Of a DNA stretch of 64,000 nt, positions 27,901 through 38,300 are shown in pieces. A program made the position numbers and the translations under genes. Origin of the DNA: an uncultured bacterium (lineage in GTDB: Bacteria > Verrucomicrobiota > Lentisphaeria > Victivallales > UBA1829); assembly GCA_949297765.1 (NCBI GenBank), contig CASFTV010000026.1, positions 1-64,000 of the forward strand, read 5' to 3'. Numbering within the stretch: position 1 is the first letter of the stretch; every line of letters begins with the position of its first letter. The notes under the pieces were generated by a model. That model was not told the origin of the DNA. It made no database searches and saw nothing but the letters and a program-made list of their open reading frames with translations.

Positions 27901-28998
27901 GACCGAGGAGAGATTCTGGCCGAACAGGTAGACCTGTTTCCCGTTCAGATAGAATTTCCCGCCCGCCGTACGGAACTCCCGGAATCCGAATCGGCGAATC
28001 GCTCCGGAGACCGGTGCGCTGTTGACAAGAAATCGGAAATTCAGATAATAAAGCCACGGGTTTTCCGGACTCCAGAGGATCGGATCCTTCAAGGGAATCG
28101 ACATTCTCCCTGTCGATTCTCCCGGCGGCAGGATGCGTGTTTCCGTCTTTCCTCCGGTCTTCCGGAGATGAGCTTCTCGGACTGCGGGAGTAATCTGTGC
28201 GACCATTTCTGCCGAAAGCGCTTTCCCCGTGTGGTTGCAGACGGTATAGTCCACCTCAATCCGGTTCTCATGAATGAACGGCGTCACAAACAGTTTCCGG
28301 ATCCTCACTTCCGGCTCCAGCGAGAGACGGACCGACTGCCAGAGACCGCCCTTGATGGAATATCCTCCCCACTGAGCTCCATACGGATGGGAGACTTGTT
28401 TCAGGCCGAACGTCATCCCCAGATCGCTGACAATGCGGACTGCCAGAACATTTTTTCCCTCTTTTGCCGCATCGGTCGCATCCAGTTCGAAGGGGGTGAA
28501 GTCTCCTTTGTGCGAGCCCAGATATTTCCCGTTCAGAAAGACCCTGGCATCATAACCGGCCACGTCGAATTTCAGAACCACCCGTTTCCCCTCTCTTTCC
28601 CGCTCCGTCAGCGGAAACTCCGTCCGGTACCATCCGCGGACATACGGTTTTCCCTTGACCCGTTTTTCCGGAAATTTTTCATACCAGTTGAGCGGAACCT
28701 CAATGGTGTTCCAGGAGGAATCGTCAAAATCCTGTTTTGCATAGAGAAGATCCTGTTTTGACGAGTCTGAAAATGGTGTAACCGAATTCTCCAGAGGAGA
28801 AAGTTTCCATTTCCCGTTCAGAGAACGTTCAATGCTGAAGGCGCCGGGAGTCGCGGCGGGACCGTCGGGAATTGCCGAAAGAGGAACGGTCTCGATCCGT
28901 TTGATGTTCTCATTCGCGGGAGGGAGCCAGGGAGGAATTTCTCCGGCGGAAAGAAAAACGGTCAGGAGAAGTGAAAAAAGTGTCAGACTCGTTTTCAT
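24904..28998 (-). CDS. Exported GH2 family beta-galactosidase-like enzyme with GGWTDE module
   Basis: The 1364-residue product has a signal peptide (about 1-18) and complete GH2 sugar-binding, Ig-like and TIM-barrel domains (about 50-640). Glu463 in L-G-N-E-I is the acid/base and Glu557 in A-W-E-N-V-G the probable nucleophile. An Rossmann-like amidotransferase-type region (about 760-980) is followed by the module with G-G-W-T-D-E-G (about 995-1190, nucleotides 25430-26015) and a final beta-sandwich (about 1200-1364). The N-terminal features match beta-galactosidases, but GH2 specificity is hard to predict. It follows a pseudopilin gene by 19 bp and precedes the esterase. Confidence 0.87.
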   Translation of the reverse strand: MKTSLTLFSLLLTVFLSAGEIPPWLPPANENIKRIETVPLSAIPDGPAATPGAFSIERSLNGKWKLSPLENSVTPFSDSSKQDLLYAKQDFDDSSWNTIEVPLNWYEKFPEKRVKGKPYVRGWYRTEFPLTEREREGKRVVLKFDVAGYDARVFLNGKYLGSHKGDFTPFELDATDAAKEGKNVLAVRIVSDLGMTFGLKQVSHPYGAQWGGYSIKGGLWQSVRLSLEPEVRIRKLFVTPFIHENRIEVDYTVCNHTGKALSAEMVAQITPAVREAHLRKTGGKTETRILPPGESTGRMSIPLKDPILWSPENPWLYYLNFRFLVNSAPVSGAIRRFGFREFRTAGGKFYLNGKQVYLFGQNLSSVNYGGKRTVEEDRKQLEKDIRKIRSLGYNIVRTPHMPILPLALELCDEFGLMVYYEWAWCFDNQLAPDFESNNLRELREFVETGCNHPSVVMWVLGNEIRHRDRPDVVRLLDRQTAEVRRLDRSRRPISTFSGAAGWKSYGRNKLDTDVLDFHNYTSLYGAWTGMPDVFRNIQAGLEEIYGSSFPQALVAWENVGFSWGARPDPAFRRGKRKLYAAQMRKPTSWGMPNGVGFVGSSPLFKALSPGFGEWAQTKFGHRIFEYYRRNPDYAGFSPWFHPIPASTLWTQPIYPSLCDRNNLFPHNLFSGETTQWDLRIANDSSETFRDVTLELSLFDGKREHTFARLPIPELPAHGAWAKPFSLSLPKRSGSGFYQLRLALKQGERRIGQNFYDLFLASRMELERPLSAARAVRVLDTGAAGNVREVEDILMRLRIPFEKISSFGRAPAGGVVIVPPEIREEQTLHLNGSEIMEWIQRRQGTLLVLEQRNPRSVYPGDRRLTADSVAYTDMVLPDHPIFRGMEYRNLESWNNPDHAYVVDFSFMPYSEEALAVKGPRFSHSNVGCSLVELRSGGGRMIFSQLNAVRCAPVDPSASLYLRNLLAYATGKEYEKETPELELEKNREYRISERRAVKIDLSASANRSFRDDVSNDGKGGWTDEGDNDFRTIPLGDLRAAGIPFHILDPEKNHGKSCLVVRGTARPHLPDAVRGIRIDKKLSRIFFLHTSTWGGNNQAGSYRFHYEDGSVESCPLIGGRNIGDWWNVFSLPSARIGIQRKNPKGQTVTCYVTEWENPKPDLKIASMDFLSLSASREGEIDWNPENAAIPVLIAATGEETNPNRFELTGPSAFKAARGIGELRSRTPGSVKVRKEKKGICLEVFFPSYEGNNVPGAWIGFRKEGLREPYESLTCEIRSRDGGTLQLRLPGEKWKDFWTAYLNVPGDGKWHKYRLFFDRDFQSFRGNGKNPIDFTCLRPELFLFSRPKFKLEGNVPAHTFEIRNLVLE

Positions 28999-29017
28999 GG
29001 GAATGGACTCCTTTCTT

Positions 29018-29716
29018 TCACTTCCGTTCCGGAGAGTTCAGCCAGAGATCGTAGTGCGTGACATAGGATGAGGAGGCATACGAGCCTGCATGTCCGTCGT
29101 AAAAGAGCGCATTGGCCCGGTCCTGGTGCCGCGGCGCGAAAAAGCGGCTGACATTGATTTCCCCAGTCTGACGATAGGCTTGAATGGTGGAAATCAGATT
29201 GCTCTGTCCCATTCCGGAACTCTGAAGCAGCCAGTTGAGAGCGTCTGCCCAGGCAATGTAACTGGAGGGAGTGGAGATTTTGGTGAGCCGGTATCCGCTT
29301 TTCTCCGGATCCGTCAGCTGGCCGAGTCCGGCATAATTGGCTCCGTATGACCGGGCGCAGCTGCCGTTGAGCGGTTTTACACCGGTTTTTGTCGCCGTCA
29401 GAACCGCATACGACGAGGGACACAGCTTGTTCGCATTCCAGAAGAGATAGGGCAAAATCTGTGTGGAGATCACACCCATATATTTCCGGAATGAATCGTT
29501 GTCCGGCCACTGCGGATTGGTGACTGCGACCCACCACTCATCCTGATCTCCGGCATACAGATGCGCCGAAGTCCCAATCTGCTTCAGATTGTTGAGACAG
29601 GTGGCGCTCCTTGCCTTCTCTCGTCCCGCGTTCAGCGCCGGAAGAAGCAGAGAGATCAGAATCACCAGAATACTGATGACAATCAGAAGTTCCAGAAGAG
29701 TGAATCGGTGTTTCAT
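29018..29716 (-). CDS. Pseudopilin-like protein
   Basis: The 232-residue product starts M-K-H-R then [17 protein letters not shown] and [14 protein letters not shown]. Glu is at +5 and Arg at -1. The C-terminal motif is [17 protein letters not shown]. The start at 29716, not the longer in-frame extension, is supported by CAGGAGC just before the ATG and by a promoter about 50 bp upstream. It is the first gene of the operon with GH2 and esterase, divergent from an AraC gene. Confidence 0.86.
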   Translation of the reverse strand: MKHRFTLLELLIVISILVILISLLLPALNAGREKARSATCLNNLKQIGTSAHLYAGDQDEWWVAVTNPQWPDNDSFRKYMGVISTQILPYLFWNANKLCPSSYAVLTATKTGVKPLNGSCARSYGANYAGLGQLTDPEKSGYRLTKISTPSSYIAWADALNWLLQSSGMGQSNLISTIQAYRQTGEINVSRFFAPRHQDRANALFYDGHAGSYASSSYVTHYDLWLNSPERK

Positions 29717-29762
29717 ATTTTGCTCCTGTTTGATCCGTTGTTTTAACTCCTTCTTTTTTCTA

Positions 29763-29791
29763 ATTATATACGATTCATACTTGAAAAACAA
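29763..29791 (-). promoter_or_regulatory. Promoter of the pseudopilin-GH2-esterase operon
   Basis: On the minus strand TTGTTT (29786-29791) and TATAAT (29763-29768) are 17 bp apart, giving a leader of about 40 nt. The adjoining AT-rich block (29760-29830) must also hold the promoter for the divergent AraC gene. TATAAT at 29811-29816 is a candidate -10 for it, with no good -35. Confidence 0.6.
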
Positions 29792-29850
29792 CATAAAAGC
29801 ATTACTATTATATAATAAAAAAAGACAAAAATATTTGCTGAACAAACATT

Positions 29851-30765
29851 ATGAAAAAGTGGAAGGATTTTTCTGTTTTCCGTTCGGTTCCGAATACGTT
29901 CCCGGAAACGTTCGGGAGGATGATCTATTATCTGCGGCGCTCCCGGAAGGCGTATGCCACTCATTCCCTGTATTTTGAAAAAAAAGTCCGACAGCTGCTC
30001 TATACCAGTCTGACCACGGAAGTGCATCTGCTTCAGGGCGCGTGTTTCCGGCGGAAGAACGCTTCCTACCTTTCCGTGGAATATATCCGTGAAGGTGCGC
30101 TGTTTGTCCGGCAGAGAGACGAGGCTTTCCGGCTTGATCCGGGGGATCTGTTCCTGATGCAGCCGGATCTGGAGGGGGAATTCGTCGTTCCGGAACCCGG
30201 GTACTGCAAAAAAGAGTCCTTCAGCATTTTCGGAACACTCCTTCCTGCTCTCCTTGAACAGAGTGGACTGGGAAAAATCAATGTGATTTCCGGAATCAAT
30301 CCTGCGCCGATTCATCGGATTTTTCAGCACCTGGGAACCCTGGAGGGAATGCAGACTCCGGCGGCTCTGCAGGAAAATTCGCAGCTGACGTTCGAGCTGC
30401 TGTATTATCTTTCCTCTCCGGTTTATCTGACCTTCACACCGAAAAAACTTCTGGATCTGAGAGCATATATGGAAAATACGCTGGAAAAGGAACACTCCGT
30501 ACAGGATCTGGCCCGGAGGTATGGATGCACTCCCTATCATTTGACCCGCCTGTTCCGGCACTATTTCCATCAGACACCTTACCGGATGCTGATCGAATTC
30601 CGGATGAAAGCCGCTGCAGAAATCCTGCGCCGGGAGCAGGAGCTTTCCATTAAAGAGATGAGCGAAAGAGTGGGATATCGGAATGCTCTGAATTTCTCCA
30701 CAGAATTTAAAAAATATTTCGGCATGTCTCCGCGGGAATATCAGAAATATCTGGATCCCATCTGA
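29851..30765 (+). CDS. AraC-family regulator with cupin-like sensor domain
   Basis: The 304-residue product has an N-terminal cupin-like segment (L-D-P-G-D-L-F-L-M-Q-P-D near residue 100) and a C-terminal AraC domain (about 205-302). The first HTH is around L-A-R-R-Y-G-C-T-P-Y-H-L and the second around M-S-E-R-V-G-Y-R-N-A-L-N-F, ending M-S-P-R-E-Y-Q-K-Y. It belongs to the same sensor group as the AraC proteins at 6522-7433 and 55745-56641. Like them, it is divergent from a pseudopilin or glycosidase operon, which it most likely controls. Confidence 0.85.
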   Translation: MKKWKDFSVFRSVPNTFPETFGRMIYYLRRSRKAYATHSLYFEKKVRQLLYTSLTTEVHLLQGACFRRKNASYLSVEYIREGALFVRQRDEAFRLDPGDLFLMQPDLEGEFVVPEPGYCKKESFSIFGTLLPALLEQSGLGKINVISGINPAPIHRIFQHLGTLEGMQTPAALQENSQLTFELLYYLSSPVYLTFTPKKLLDLRAYMENTLEKEHSVQDLARRYGCTPYHLTRLFRHYFHQTPYRMLIEFRMKAAAEILRREQELSIKEMSERVGYRNALNFSTEFKKYFGMSPREYQKYLDPI

Positions 30766-31615
30766 AGGACAACCGTGTTCGTCGCTTCCCGAAAGTATGA
30801 ATGAGAGAAAAAAGCCTGAAACAAGAATCGCTGTCGGCAGAGGAAGAAGAGATCACTGAAAAATTACGGATTTCATAAAAATGAGAATCATGCATCAACT
30901 TGTGCCCTTTTGAAGGGCAATCATTTCTCTCTTTCTGTGCGATGCGGCCCATAACGGCAAAAACGCATGAACTCTTCTGTTTTTCCGGAAGATCCCTGAT
31001 TCGCACAAAGATTCTGTTCGGCTACAAGACTTGCAAATACTGTTCTTCAAAGCGGCTTCTCCCTGAATTCCATCAGGTTGATCGGCTCCAGCCGTTGCGA
31101 TTGACAATGGATGTCCATATTTGTCGGCACGAATGTGATGTTTTGTTCCATTTTCCCGGAACTTCCGGAAATCCTTTCGTCGGCCCTTTCTGGAACGACC
31201 GGCGCATCCAGCCGGAAGTCCGTGCTCTTGGGAGAGCGCTTTCACAGATTCGCTGATTTCTATATAAATGGGCAGGAAAGACCGGAAATCGGTTGATGGA
31301 GCTGAACGATCCGCCGAGCGGTCTCCGGCCGGAAAAGCGGGAGTATTCAGAACAGAAAGATGTTTTCCTTCTGTCTGCTTTTTCCCCGGGACGTTCGTTT
31401 TGCGTGTTTCCCTTCCGGAAAAGAAAATCCGTGAATTTTTTCTGGAGCCGGCTTGAATATTAGCGCTTTGGTGTTCATGTTAAATCGCAGGGGTGGAGCG
31501 GCCGATTTCCTGTCGGGATCCGGGCAAATTCCTTCCGGATTCCGGCCGAACCCGGAGGGAAAGTCCGTTCGCCTGGGCGGAAGAAGCGCTTGATGTTTAT
31601 GAATTCAGGAACGAA
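30766..31615. other. 850-bp gene-free interval between two AraC genes
   Basis: I see no protein family, RNA gene or mobile element in this stretch in either orientation. Several open frames of 60-118 codons exist but lack motifs and agreed ribosome binding sites. The region just before 31616 must contain the promoter of the next AraC gene, which I could not place. Confidence 0.45.
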
Positions 31616-32458
31616 ATGCAGCTCTATCATATCTATCTGAAAACCTATAAACGGCAAATGAATTTTGCTCCGCCGGTCAATTCTGTTGCCTGGGTGGAGT
31701 GCGAATCCATGCCGCTGCAGAAACCCGACTGGCTGGAATTTGCCTACCGCATGAGCATGGAGAAAGCCCGGATCAAGACAAAACTCAACGGGAAAAATCT
31801 GGAGCTTTCTTCTCCGCATCTGCTGATCAAACGTCCCGGAGATATAATAGAACATCCCGAACCGGTGGTTCTGGAATCGTTCTGGATCAGCTACCCGAAA
31901 GAGTCCGTGGGTGTTTTTCAGCGGGCGGGAGTTCCTGAAAATTTGTCAGGCTGTGAGTTGTGTATCACTCCGAATTTCTCGTCGATTCTGCGCGAGATCC
32001 ATCAGACGGCTCTGCATGCCATGGAGTCCGGAATGTGCGAACAGCTGGATATGCTGTGTTTTCATTTGATTCAGGAAACCATGATGAATCTCCGGAAGAA
32101 ACGGGATGTCCGGGAGAATTCCCCGGTGGAGAAGATCGCGGCATATTTCAGAAATAATTTTGCCGCCCGGACCGATCTGGATCAGCTGCTTGCCGCACAT
32201 GGGATTTCCCGCAGGAGCTTCTTCCGGCGGTGGAAAGAGTGCTATCCCATGACTCCGGCGCAATATGTCATTCATTTGAAACTGAACGAGGCCTGCAGGC
32301 TTCTGGCGGAAACGGAAAAAACTCTTGCGGAAATAACGTTTGTTCTGAATTTCCAGAGTACCTCCTATTTCTGTCATTTATTCCATCGGAAAATGGGAAT
32401 GACGCCGCTGGAATTCCGAAAAAAGAACCGTTTGACCTCCCTTCGGGAAATGGCATAA
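31616..32458 (+). CDS. AraC-family regulator adjacent to a GH36 gene
   Basis: The 280-residue product has a sensor domain containing L-L-I-K-R-P-G-D and W-I-S-Y-P-K-E-S, matching the AraC proteins at 42654-43493 and 5024-5854. Its C-terminal AraC domain (about 175-272) has the first HTH near L-A-A-H-G-I-S-R-R-S-F-F-R-R-W and ends in M-T-P-L-E-F-R-K-K. The start at 31616 is chosen over a longer frame because homologous sequence begins there and AGGA precedes it. It lies upstream of, and in the same direction as, the broken GH36 gene. Its closest relative here neighbours the intact GH36, so the regulator-enzyme pair has been duplicated. Confidence 0.83.
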   Translation: MQLYHIYLKTYKRQMNFAPPVNSVAWVECESMPLQKPDWLEFAYRMSMEKARIKTKLNGKNLELSSPHLLIKRPGDIIEHPEPVVLESFWISYPKESVGVFQRAGVPENLSGCELCITPNFSSILREIHQTALHAMESGMCEQLDMLCFHLIQETMMNLRKKRDVRENSPVEKIAAYFRNNFAARTDLDQLLAAHGISRRSFFRRWKECYPMTPAQYVIHLKLNEACRLLAETEKTLAEITFVLNFQSTSYFCHLFHRKMGMTPLEFRKKNRLTSLREMA

Positions 32459-32486
32459 AAACGATATCGCTTTGGCACAAAAGAGA

Positions 32487-32515
32487 TTGCTTTCAATCTT
32501 GAATCCTCCTATATT
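32487..32515 (+). promoter_or_regulatory. Promoter of the GH36-pseudopilin-GH42 operon
   Basis: TTGCTT (32487-32492) and TATATT (32510-32515) are 17 bp apart. The leader to the GH36 ATG is about 28 nt and includes GGAGGAGG, a strong ribosome binding site. Confidence 0.5.
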
Positions 32516-32549
32516 AGTCCCGGAAATACATCATGGAGGAGGTGTGCCG

Positions 32550-34695
32550 ATGGGAATCCAAAAAGAAGGGAAACGATTTTTACTCAGTTCAGAAGGAAGT
32601 TCCTATCTTCTGGAGATTTCCGGGGACGGTCTGCCGGTGAATCTCCACTGGGGAGGGAAAATCGGAGCGATTTCCGAGCTTGCGGATCCCGACAGCGTCC
32701 GCAATTTTCTCCACCGCTCCGGACAGCGGGAGCGTGTCGTGCGGCAGGAATATCCCGGATGGCACGGCGCTCTGTTCACCGAGCCGGCTCTGAAGGTCTC
32801 CACCGTGGACGGGAGCATACGGAACTGCGAGCCTCTGTTCCAGCATGCGGAAATCTCTTCGGAAAACGGAAGCGAGATTCTGGAGCTTCATCTTTCGGAT
32901 CCCCTGCAGGAGCTCGCCGTGACTCTGGTTTACCGGATCTGGCATGACAGTCCTCTGATGGAACGCTGGGCACTTGTCCGGAATCAAGGGAATCAGGTCC
33001 GCCGGCTGGAAAGTGTGATGTCGGCCTGTTTTCAGCTTCCCCAGCTGCCCCGGCCGTACCGTCTGACGCATCTTGCCGGACGATGGGGACGGGAAGGCAT
33101 GATTGACCGGATCCCTGTCTCCCAGACAAAGACGGTCCTTGAAAGCCGCAGCGGACTTTCCGGATCCGGCGCAATGCCTTTCTTCGCGCTTGACCAGGGC
33201 GATGCCTCCGAAGACGCCGGAGATGTCTGGTTCGGCACACTTCACTGGAGCGGAAACTGGAAAATCACCGTGGAGCAGGATGGATATGGCGATACCAGTG
33301 TCTGCGGAGGAATTCATGACTTTGATTTCTCATGGGATCTGCGGCCCGGCGAAGAATTCAAAACCCCGGTCTTCTCATTCGGATTTGTCCATGGCGGATT
33401 TGGGGAAATGACAAACGTCCTGCATCGGCATTACCGCAGCCATCTTGAAGTTCCCGCGTTCCGGAACCGGTGTCAGCCGCTGATCTTCAATACCTATGCG
33501 GCATTCGGTTCCGGAGAGGAAATGAGGGAAGACAATGTCCGGGAGCAGCTCGAAACCGCAGCCCGTCTCGGATGCGAACTGTTTATTCTGGACGCCGGAT
33601 GGCAGCAGGCAATCGGAGACTGGACCCCTCATCGGAAAAAATTCCCGAATGGACTGCGCCCTCTGGCGGATCGCGCACACTCTCTCGGAATGAAATTCGG
33701 AATCTGGGCCGAGCTGGAATCCGCAGACCTTGACAGCGAACTCTGCCGGAAGCATCCCGAGTGGATCATGACATTCCCCGGACAGGGATTCCGCAAAGAA
33801 CTGGCGGAAAATTCCAATCGGGCTCTGCTGAATTTTGCCATCCCGGAAGTCATGGAAACCATGTTGGAAGCCATCGACCGGCAAATCACGGAAAATGCGC
33901 TGGACTACTTCAAAATCGATATGAACCGCTGTTTTTCCATGCCGGGGTGGGAGAATCCTCCAGCATCCGGAAGCCGTTCCATCTGGGTCCGATATGTGGA
34001 AAATATCTATGAACTTTTCACAGGACTCCGGAAAAAACATCCGGAACTGATGCTGGAAAACTGCGCCTGCGGAAACGGACGGGCCGACTGGGGAATGCAG
34101 CGCTTCTTCCAGAGAAACAACCGGAGCGACAATCAGGTTTGCCGGAGGCGGCTGTCACATCAGCCGCAGTGTCGGACACATCAACCGCCGGACGATTCCC
34201 CTGCAGTTTCAGGCGTTTGCGGGAATGCTCGGATCTCTGGCGGTCGGCCGCAGACTTTCCGAATGTTCGAAAACGGAGCTGGAGAAACTCAAGGCGTATG
34301 GCGAACTGTTTAAAAAGCTGCGTCCTGTGATTCACAACGGGGATTTCTATCGGATTGCGTCTCATTTTGAACATCCGTATGCGGTCTACGAATATGTTCT
34401 CCCGGATGCGTCGGAGGCCGTGGTGTTCTTTTTCGGGCATGCGCTTCAGTTTTCCGGAAGACTTCCTCTCTTCCGTCTTCGCGGACTTGATCCGCAAGGC
34501 CGCTATGAGCTGGAATCCTACGGGAAACCGGAAGATGATGATGAAAAATACGGAAAACCTTTGTACGATGTGAAAGAAGATTTGAACGGAAACTGTTCCG
34601 GTGCCGGACTGATGTCCATCGGCATCCGGCCGTTCCTGACCGGTGATTTCGCCTCAAGAATCATTCACATAAAAAGAAAGGATCAGGCAGAATGA
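32550..34695 (+). pseudogene. GH36 alpha-galactosidase gene broken by an internal deletion
   Basis: The reading frame is intact through the nucleophile Asp457 (Y-F-K-I-D-M-N-R) to N-R-S-D-N-Q at 34122-34136, then shifts. The continuing sequence in another frame (F-A-G-G-G-C-H-I-S-R onward to a TGA at 34693-34695) restores the GH36 C-terminus. The paralogue at 43628-45742 has 20 codons between the same two points where only four nucleotides remain here, so 56 nt are missing relative to it. The first frame ends prematurely at 34313. The product would lack part of the active-site loop and the C-terminal beta domain. GGAGGAGG stands before the ATG. An assembly error cannot be excluded from sequence alone. 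Confidence 0.85.
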
Positions 34696-35324
34696 AAAAG
34701 AATTTTTCGCTGATAGAACTTCTGGTTGTAATTGCGATGATCGCCATTCTTGCAAGCCTTCTTCTTCCAGCGCTCAATCGGGCAATGAAGAGGGCACAGC
34801 TGATCGGCTGTGTCTCCAATCTGAAACAGATCGGTATTCTGTGGCAGAACTATTTTTCCGCAAATTATGATTTTCTTCCGCCGACCAACGGAAGTTCTCC
34901 CTATCTTCGCTGGCAGGATTATCTTTATGCCATGGACACTCCGGGCGCGCACTACCAGCAGAAAAGCTACTGCACCGGACGGACGGAAGACGGAAATCTG
35001 CGCCCGCGCGGAATTTTCGCGTGTCCGGCGCAGCGGGAATTCGGAGAACTGCATTATGCCGTCAACAACTATATCAACTATCTTTCGAATCGAAGCGTCA
35101 AGCAGGTGAAAATGCCCTCCCGCCGTTATTTTATTCTGGAACATAACTATTCATCGGGAGGTTCGGCAACCAACTGGTACGTCCTGTATGACAGAATTGA
35201 TTTCATCCGGCATGACGGCATGACCAATATCCTTTTCCTCGCCGGGAATGTCGGAAGTTTCCGCAAAGGCGGCATTTCCTCTGTAATGAACAATTATGAA
35301 TGGGGATATAATCATGACGACTAA
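34692..35324 (+). CDS. Short pseudopilin-like protein with degenerate D-G-H motif
   Basis: The 210-residue product starts M-K-K-N then F-S-L-I-E-L-L-V-V-I-A-M-I-A-I-L-A and L-L-L-P-A-L-N-R-A. Glu is at +5 and Asn at -1. It is the shortest of the eight pilin-like proteins. Where the others carry D-G-H or D-G-S it reads I-L-F-L-A-G-N-V-G. The ATG overlaps the TGA of the original GH36 frame (ATGA, 34692-34695), so the two were translationally coupled before the GH36 deletion. The stop overlaps the start of the GH42-like gene by 11 bp. Confidence 0.82.
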   Translation: MKKNFSLIELLVVIAMIAILASLLLPALNRAMKRAQLIGCVSNLKQIGILWQNYFSANYDFLPPTNGSSPYLRWQDYLYAMDTPGAHYQQKSYCTGRTEDGNLRPRGIFACPAQREFGELHYAVNNYINYLSNRSVKQVKMPSRRYFILEHNYSSGGSATNWYVLYDRIDFIRHDGMTNILFLAGNVGSFRKGGISSVMNNYEWGYNHDD

Positions 35325-38300
35325 GCAGTTTACGATTCCGGCTCTGGCTCTCTTCTCCTGCGCGGTGACTGCAGCGGATAAACCGCTCTTTCCGGAATAT
35401 CCGGCCATTCCGTCGGAAGAGTGTTTCCCGAAATATGGCACGCTGACGACAGACCGTTATGGAAATCTTCTGGTCAATGGAAGAAAGCGTTTTTTCATTG
35501 GAACCCAGGTGGGTCTTCAGAGAATTTCCGCCGATCTCATGCCGTCCATCGGATACCCGCCGGAATTCCGGTGGCTGTATGAAGAACCCCTGACCTATGA
35601 AAATGCTCAACGGATCGGTCTGGATGCGGTTTATATCTTCACTCCGGACTGGTGGATTCAGGAACGGATCCCTTCGTTCAAACCGGAGATGATGAACAAT
35701 CGGAACAACCGGAAGATGATTCGCCAGACTCTGGAAAGCGGTCTGCCGATCCTTGTCGACTATACCTGCTTTCCGTGGCGTCACGGAAGGCTCATTCGGC
35801 CGGAATACCGTCGGAATTTTCCTCCGGAAATCTTCAATGAATTCAATACCGGAAACGGCAATCACTGGGTTCCCTACAATATCTTCCATCGGGATGCGCG
35901 GGATCTCTACAGGCATTACTGGCAGGCGGGCGCAAAACTGATGAAGCAGTACAAGGCAAACACGTTTCTTTACGAGCTGTTCAATGAACCGGCCTACAAT
36001 GATCCGTCAGCCTACAACCGGAAGCTCTTTTCGGACTATCTGGAAAGAAAATACGGAACGCCGGAAACAATGAACCGCAGATGGCGGACGTCCTACCGTT
36101 CGTTTGAAGAGGCGTCAATGGTGCCGAACTTTTCCAGTGTTCCGCCTCTTTCCGTCGACTGGGGAAAATTCCTTGAGGAGGGCTTTACGGAACTGGCAAA
36201 ACTGGGCTGCCGTTCCATCCGGGAGATTGATCCCGGGGCAAAATTCTCATTCCAGATCCTCGGATTCAACAATTACCGGAACGTTTCCGCCACCCATGTC
36301 AATATCTGGGAGATCAGCAAGTTCATGGATGTGATCTCCACATCGACAACGGGAGGATTGTATATTGAAAGCGCACAGTCCGCGCCGCCGCCTGTTTCCC
36401 TCGAATCGCCCTCCAATCCGACTTCCATCGGAGAAGGAATTCTTGAACGGCATTTCTACCGGAATTGCGCACGGGGAAAAGCGATCGTCAATCCGGAAGC
36501 CTACAGTTCCAACAATCCGGATGTGCTGCGGGGAAAAATCTGGATCGATATGCTTCGGGGCAGTTCCATGATCAGTATTTTTAATTGGTCGAAACGGGGA
36601 TGGGAATATGAATTCGACCAGAAAAAAGCACAGGAAAACGCAGAAAAATTTACATATTCCATGCTCAATCCGTTTGCTGTACCGACACAGCTCCTTGCCG
36701 AAATCCGGAAAATCCGCCGGGAGATCGGTCAGTACGGAGAGTTTTTCATCCCACGGGAACTCCGTCCGAAAGCGGAAATTGCCCTGCTGATCTCATATCC
36801 GACGGAGCGTTATACGGCTGCTTCCGGGAAAACCTTGAAAAATGAACTCCTTCATTATGCCGCGGCACTGGAGTTTTCCCACTATTCCGTCGATGTCCTT
36901 ATGGAGGAACAGCTTGCCGACGGAGTCCCGGCTTCGTACCGCGCTGTCATTGCGGTCGGAGTGGAGAACACTCTTCCGGAAACCAATTCCGCGTTGAAGC
37001 GTTTTGCCGAGAAGGGGGGCGTCGTGATCGGAGCCAGAGGCCTTCTGGATTCTGACGAATATGGAAACCGAATCCGGAATCCTCTTTTTTCCGGTCTGAA
37101 ACTGCTCCCTCTGAAACAAGCGCAGATCGCGGAACTGAAACTGCGGATTCCTCTTCGGAAGGGCCTTGAAGGGAAGATCCATGCCCGTTCGGATTTTGAC
37201 ATCCATCCTGCCGAATCGTGGGAAGTTCTCGGGTCCATGAATTCCAAACCGCAGATTTTCCGGAAGAAGAATGTGTACTTTATCGGGCCTTTCCTTCAGG
37301 AATATGCGATCGCGGGTGTTCTCGGCAGTATTCTGGAATCCCGGCGGATTCAGCCCGAACTGAATCTTTACCGGGTCCCGGCGGGGGATATGGCTGTCAA
37401 TATCGAAGCGCATTGCGCGGAAAAGGATGGCCTGCGCATGGTGTTTCTGCAGAATTTTGATGCTTATCCCAAACGGACGGAAATGGAGCTGGCAGAGGGA
37501 GTTTCTGCTGTGACTCTGCCCGGCCGGAAACGTCTTCCGCTGAACAATGGACGGTGCCGTTTCCTTCTGGGCGCCTGCGGCGGAGAGATTCTGGCCCTCG
37601 GCAAGCTCGCCGCGATTGAACGGAAATTCGGAAAAACGACGGGAGAGACACTGGAATCGCTCGACAGGCAGTTCCATGATCTTGAAAGGAGTCACAAAAA
37701 GGCGCGGGATGCCGCCCGGTCCTCGGAAACCTTTTCTCCGGATCCTGCGGCGACGTATCCTCTTGATTTGCGCAAGTTCTGCAATTCCTCCTTTTCCGAT
37801 GACCGGCCCGGAGACGGAGAGGGCGGATGGACCGACCAGGGACGGGAAAATTCTCTCGACGGCGTTCCATGGGGGATCCAGATGCTGAAGGGGGTCCCCT
37901 GCGAAATCATCCGTCCGGACAGCAATGATGATAAAAGCTGCATCATCCTGAGTTCCACTTCGTCCAGACGGGTGTTGCCGAAAGAGGTGAAAGGGATTCC
38001 GGTCAATGAAAAAGTTCTCAATCTCTATTTCTTCCATACGGGAGCGTTCGGGAAGAGCGAACAGAAAATCATGACCTACCGGATCCATTATGCGGACGGT
38101 TCCACTCTGGACATCCCGGTCCGGAACGGGAGCGAAATCGAGGACTGGTGGACCATGCTGACCCGGGCCCGCAAAATGAGCCGCTTCATCGCCTGGAAGA
38201 ATATTCAGGGACGCGGTTTTTATGTCTGGCAATGGACGAATCCCCATCCGGAACGTTTGATCGCCTCTCTGGATATCCGATCGGAAAATTCCGCCCCGAT

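Noticed and set aside
27346-28761. Open frame of 471 codons on the plus strand
   Set aside because: Antisense to the GH2 barrel and not similar to any protein I know.
30895-31296. Several 60-118-codon frames on both strands
   Set aside because: No motif, and frames overlap one another without a clear ribosome binding site, so I left the interval as gene-free.
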